Positions 60,884 through 64,000 of a stretch of DNA of 64,000 nt are shown in pieces. The notes below the pieces were generated by a model, which had not been told where the DNA came from, made no database searches, and saw nothing but the letters and a program-made list of their open reading frames with translations. The stretch lies in the NCBI GenBank assembly GCA_963712655.1, contig CAVQIT010000002.1, forward strand, positions 1 to 64,000, given 5' to 3'. The first letter of the stretch is position 1; every line of letters starts with the position of its first letter. A program made the translations under genes and the position numbers. The stretch is from Pollutimonas sp963712655 (lineage in GTDB: Bacteria > Pseudomonadota > Gammaproteobacteria > Burkholderiales > Burkholderiaceae_B).

Positions 60884-61864
60884 TTATTGGGGTTTCAGGC
60901 CCACTTTCTTGAACAGTTCGGCCCACTGCGGAACCTGTTGATCAACCTTCTTGGTCAAGGCTTCGGGATTGGCTTCAGCGGTCAGGACCGTTGCGCCCAG
61001 CCCGGCCATGCGTTTCTGGAAATCGGCGTTGGCCAGGCCTGCCTGCAGCGCGCCAACCAATTTGTCGGTGACGGCTTTCGGGGTGCCGGCCGGAGCCCAC
61101 ATGCCATGCCAGATGCCGACTTCGAAGCCCTTGTAGCCCAATTCCTGCATGGTGGGCAGATTAGGCAGGGTGGGAATGCGCTGCTTGCTGGTGACCGCAT
61201 AGGCTTTCACCGTGCCGGCATTGATTTGCTGGGTGGTATTGGTGGATTGGTCGCACATGATGTCGACCTGCTTGCCCAGCAGATCGTTCATGGCGGGGCC
61301 GGTGCCTTTGTAGGGAATGGTCAGCAGGTCGACACCGATGGCCTCGGTAAACATGGTGCCGCATAGATGGCTGGCGGCGCCTATTCCCGCATTGGCCAGG
61401 GATACTTTGTCTTTATTGGCTTTGACATAGGCCACCAGTTCTTTCATGTCCTTGGCGGGAAAGTCCGAGCGTGCAATGATGGTCATGGGAACATCGACCA
61501 CCAGGCCTATGGGCTGAAAACTGGTCTTGGGATTGTAGCCGGGGTCTTTATACAGCGAAGGAGCGGTCGAGAAGCCGATGTGCGTGAGCAGAATATTGTA
61601 GCCGTCGGGTTTGTCGCGCGCGATTTGGCTGGCGCCGATGGTGCCGCCCGCACCGCCCTTGTTCTCCACGACCACGGTTTGCCCTAAAACAGGACGCATT
61701 GCCTCCGCCAGCGAACGCGCTACGTTGTCGGTAGGGCCGCCTGCCGAAAACGGCACCAGCATGTTGATGGTGTGGTCGGGGTAATCGGCGGCTTGCGCGG
61801 CGCCGGCGGCGAATAGCGTGCTGAGGAACAAAGCGGAACTGAGTTTCAGGGCATGGTGTTTCAT
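60884..61864 (-). CDS. Bug/TctC-family periplasmic substrate-binding protein
   Basis: 326 residues. Signal peptide MKHHALKLSSALFLSTLFAA (cleavage after AQA). TctC hallmarks: NMLVPFSAGGPTDNVARSLA, VVVENKGGAGGTIGASQIAR, IPYKGTGPAMNDLLGKQVD and EVGIWHGMWAPAGTPKAV. Bordetella uptake genes form a very large family in Alcaligenaceae. No transporter membrane subunits adjoin it, and the ligand is unknown. The SD AGGAAG precedes the ATG. The stop codon lies within a palindrome (60866-60885). Confidence 0.88.
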   Translation of the reverse strand: MKHHALKLSSALFLSTLFAAGAAQAADYPDHTINMLVPFSAGGPTDNVARSLAEAMRPVLGQTVVVENKGGAGGTIGASQIARDKPDGYNILLTHIGFSTAPSLYKDPGYNPKTSFQPIGLVVDVPMTIIARSDFPAKDMKELVAYVKANKDKVSLANAGIGAASHLCGTMFTEAIGVDLLTIPYKGTGPAMNDLLGKQVDIMCDQSTNTTQQINAGTVKAYAVTSKQRIPTLPNLPTMQELGYKGFEVGIWHGMWAPAGTPKAVTDKLVGALQAGLANADFQKRMAGLGATVLTAEANPEALTKKVDQQVPQWAELFKKVGLKPQ

Positions 61865-62010
61865 GTATCTTCCTTTGCTGATGAACAGGGTGGTAACGTT
61901 ATCGTTATAAGCGGTTGCCAGCTTTGCATGCTAGGGCAAAACGCCTAGGCTGTCGCCTAGGTTTACCCCTTACAGCTAGCTTTCCCCTAGGGTATTTCCC
62001 TTTTATTTCA

Positions 62011-62033
62011 TTTTTGTTGCAACGCAGCAAAAA
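62011..62033. promoter_or_regulatory. Inverted repeat upstream of the phasin promoter
   Basis: TTTTTGTTGC and GCAGCAAAAA surround AAC, with one mismatch in the ten-base arms; it ends four bases before the -35 box. PHB genes are commonly repressed by PhaR, so this is a candidate operator; I cannot confirm the known PhaR motif. The rest of 61865-62010 holds GCCTAGG repeats near 61941-61960 and no gene. Confidence 0.35.
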
Positions 62034-62037
62034 TAGC

Positions 62038-62065
62038 TTGACTGTGGCTTTTATTCGGGTAAAAT
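62038..62065 (+). promoter_or_regulatory. Sigma-70 promoter of the phasin gene
   Basis: TTGACT (62038-62043) and TAAAAT (62060-62065), 16-bp spacer, about 143 bp before the phasin ATG. The untranslated leader is about 135 nt. Confidence 0.55.
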
Positions 62066-62207
62066 TGGTTTTGTGCGATGCAGCATGGAAGGTTTTCACA
62101 GGTGCAGGTGATTTGCTTAGCCTTCTTTATTTTTACGCTTGAACTTACCGTTCAATCATTACGAGCCGAACGGACCAATCGGTCGGTTCATATATAAAGG
62201 AAACATC

Positions 62208-62789
62208 ATGAGCGCTATCCCTCAACAAGTTTTTGCCAATCAAAAAGCTTCCCTGGACAATTTTCTGGCCATTCAAGGCGCTTTCTTCGGCGGTTTCGAA
62301 AAACTGATCGACCTGAATCTCAAGGTTATCAAGGCAACGCTGGACGAAGTGGCCCAGAAGTCGCAGCAAGCCATCGAAGTCAAAGACGCCCAGGAAGCCA
62401 TGGCTTTCACGTCGGCGCTGGTGCAGCCTGGCGCTGAAAAAGCCCTGGCCTACAGCAAGCATGTCTATGACATCGTTTCGGGCATGCAAGTCGACCTGTC
62501 CAAACTCAGCGAAGAGCAAATCGCCCAGCGCCAGCAGCAAGTATCCGATGTTATCGACCAGTTTGCGAAAAATGCGCCCACAGGCTCCGAAGGCGCCGTG
62601 GCTTTGCTGAAGTCGTCACTGGCCACGGCCAATAACGCCTACGAATCGGTTGCCAAGGCCACTCGCCAGGCTGCCGACGCTGCCGAATCCAATATCACTG
62701 CCGCCACGAACGCCACGTTCAAGGCTGCCGCCGATGCCGCCGAAGTTGCCAAGTCGGCTGCTCCCCGCGCCCGCCGTGCCGCTGCCTGA
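62208..62789 (+). CDS. phaP: Phasin family protein
   Basis: 193 residues, coating polyhydroxyalkanoate granules. Phasin_2 features: FANQKASLDNFLAIQGAFFG near the start, then helices FEKLIDLNLKVIKATLDEVA and AYSKHVYDIVSGMQVDLSKL, and an alanine-rich C-terminal tail (AAADAAEVAKSAAPRARRAA). ATG 62208 chosen because AAAGGA lies 6 bases upstream. Convergent with pyrD. Confidence 0.88.
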   Translation: MSAIPQQVFANQKASLDNFLAIQGAFFGGFEKLIDLNLKVIKATLDEVAQKSQQAIEVKDAQEAMAFTSALVQPGAEKALAYSKHVYDIVSGMQVDLSKLSEEQIAQRQQQVSDVIDQFAKNAPTGSEGAVALLKSSLATANNAYESVAKATRQAADAAESNITAATNATFKAAADAAEVAKSAAPRARRAAA

Positions 62790-62848
62790 GCTTATATCCA
62801 GGTAGCCCGGGTCAGCGCCGCAGGCGCAGCCCGGTAGGTTTTCTTGCG

Positions 62849-62892
62849 AAAGCGCAAAGCCCCAAAGACTCGTCTTTGGGGCTTTGCGCTTT
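62849..62892. terminator. Bidirectional hairpin terminator between phasin and pyrD
   Basis: A perfect 20-bp stem (62849-62868 with 62873-62892) and a CTCG loop. Just beyond it two 20-bp direct repeats, ATGATCC(AA/GC)GGCGTTGTTCA, at 62893-62935. No gene in 62790-62981. Confidence 0.75.
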
Positions 62893-62981
62893 ATGATCCA
62901 AGGCGTTGTTCATATGATCCGCGGCGTTGTTCAGGTACGATGGCGGTGGCGGGAAGTGCCGGATTGCCCGCCTGTCTGGCG

Positions 62982-64000
62982 CTAGTTTGCCTTGCGCAGC
63001 GCGTCCACGCATTCGGCTATCAGCGCGGGGCCGCGATAAATCAGGCCGGTATATAGCTGTACGGCATTCGCGCCCGCGGCGATTTTCTCGCGGGCCTGCC
63101 GGCCCGACGCAATGCCGCCTACGCCTATGATGGCGAAGGTTTCCCCCAACCGCTGCCGCAAACGGGCTATTACCAGCAGCGATAATTCGTGCACAGGCGG
63201 GCCGGACAAGCCGCCCGCTTCGTCGGCATGCGGCAAGCCTTGCACCGCCGTGCGCGACAGGGTGGTGTTGGTGGCGATCACGCCATCGATTCCATAGCGT
63301 GGAAGCAGGTCGGCGATGATGTCTATTTGGTCGGTGCTTAAATCCGGCGCGATCTTGACCACGATGGGAACGTGGCGGCCATGCTGGTCGGCCAGGGCCT
63401 TGCGTTTTTCCTGCAAGGGCAGCAACAGCCCCGCGAGTTCGTCCTGGCCTTGCAGGGCGCGCAGATTTTGGGTGTTGGGCGACGAAATATTCACCGTGAC
63501 GTAATCGGCATGCGGATACACGCCTTCCAGGCCGAGCAGGTAATCGTCTACTGCACGCTCGATGGGCGTCGTGGCGTTCTTGCCGATATTCAGGCCCAGG
63601 ATGCCGCCTGCGCCGCGCCATTGGCTGTTTTGCACGTTGTCGATAAATTTGGCGAGCCCTTGATTATTGAATCCCAGCCGATTGATCAGGGCATCGGCGC
63701 GCGGCAGCCGGAACATGCGCGGCTTGGGATTGCCTGGCTGAGGCTGGGGAGTCACGGTTCCCACCTCGACAAAACCGAAACCCAGATTGCCCAGCGCGTC
63801 GATATGCGCGCCGTTCTTGTCCAGCCCCGCCGCCAGCCCTACCGGGTTGCGCAAGGACAGGCCCATGAGCGGGCAGGGGCTTTGCGGCCTGGAGGCAATG
63901 AAGCCGCGGGTAAGGCGGCAGTCGTAGGCTTTTTGCAAGGACGACAGGGTAAGTTCGTGCGCGGCTTCCGCGTCAAGCGAAAACAGCGCCGAGCGGGCCA
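62982..64000 (-). CDS. pyrD: Dihydroorotate dehydrogenase (quinone), class 2, start outside window
   Basis: The frame is open to the window edge, so the first few residues are missing. Class 2 hallmarks: membrane-side N-terminal ELTLSSLQKAYDC, GLAAGLDKNGAHIDALGNLG, FVEVGTVTPQPQPGNPKPRM, NRLGFNNQG, VNISSPNTQNLRALQ (catalytic Ser in the class 2 site), FAIIGVGGIASGRQA and LYTGLIYRGP. Oxidises dihydroorotate to orotate with ubiquinone in pyrimidine synthesis. Confidence 0.93.
   Translation of the reverse strand, partial: ARSALFSLDAEAAHELTLSSLQKAYDCRLTRGFIASRPQSPCPLMGLSLRNPVGLAAGLDKNGAHIDALGNLGFGFVEVGTVTPQPQPGNPKPRMFRLPRADALINRLGFNNQGLAKFIDNVQNSQWRGAGGILGLNIGKNATTPIERAVDDYLLGLEGVYPHADYVTVNISSPNTQNLRALQGQDELAGLLLPLQEKRKALADQHGRHVPIVVKIAPDLSTDQIDIIADLLPRYGIDGVIATNTTLSRTAVQGLPHADEAGGLSGPPVHELSLLVIARLRQRLGETFAIIGVGGIASGRQAREKIAAGANAVQLYTGLIYRGPALIAECVDALRKAN

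Noticed and set aside
1..64000. tRNA or rRNA genes
   Set aside because: I found no cloverleaf with TTCGA-type T arm or rRNA segment by eye; this is a limited search.

Overview
The window reads as a chromosomal segment of a high-GC betaproteobacterium, most likely Alcaligenaceae (Bordetella/Pusillimonas-like). The basis is the housekeeping gene set (rplU-rpmA-obgE-proB, minCDE, dusB-fis-purH-ruvC-ruvA), a Bug/TctC-type periplasmic binding protein typical of that family, a phasin, and a double-length UvrA. This placement is from protein recognition and gene order, not from a search.

Layout. 1-5.1 kb: dadA, an Lrp regulator, proB, obgE, rpmA and rplU, all broken by small indels. Because rplU, rpmA and obgE are normally essential, these look more like consensus errors than real pseudogenes. 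5.26-10.0 kb: a repetitive element (copy A) with nested inverted repeats, interrupted by a 1.87-kb group II intron and a 1.5-kb IS3-family (IS150-like) insertion sequence. 10.1-33.1 kb: mostly intact housekeeping genes, including tcdA, an aldo/keto reductase, a RIO-type kinase, pabC-like and pabB, the tandem uvrA, a glycosyltransferase, ettA, minCDE, glnS and a divergent cytochrome bd-like pair. 33.15-34.75 kb: a second copy (B) of the element, without intron or IS but with a 149-bp MITE-like insertion. 34.8-64 kb: recQ, an outer-membrane-type protein, a ClC channel, an OmpR/EnvZ-type two-component pair, ruvB, threonine dehydratase, ruvA-ruvC-purH-fis-dusB, a UbiH-like hydroxylase, a leader-controlled MgtC-tail-like gene, ctaG-like, a BepA-like protease, YheT-like hydrolase, azlCD, rhlE-like, an IclR regulator, a Bug protein, a phasin and the 3' part of pyrD.

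Most notable. (1) The two copies of the 1.4-1.6 kb element share outer ends in the same orientation, but their central segment and one flanking 199-bp module are inverted between copies. Four modules are each bounded by the same 19-bp inverted repeat, so this looks like an invertible, shufflon-like non-coding element. (2) The bd-oxidase-like subunit I keeps the CydA fold alignment but has lost every heme ligand and both proton-channel glutamates. (3) A strong promoter plus a leader peptide beginning M-N-P-D-P, like MgtL, precedes a stand-alone MgtC C-terminal (ACT-like) domain. (4) Two copies of a small palindromic element occur, one abutting the minE stop codon.

Functional links. Mu-strand operons include dusB-fis-purH-ruvC-ruvA (tRNA modification, nucleoid regulation, purine synthesis and Holliday junction resolution), minC-minD-minE (septum placement) and uvrA-pabB (4-base overlap). 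Here 'Mu-strand' simply means the minus strand. Translationally coupled plus-strand pairs are cydA-like/cydB-like, azlC/azlD and the EI24 protein/molybdopterin-binding protein.
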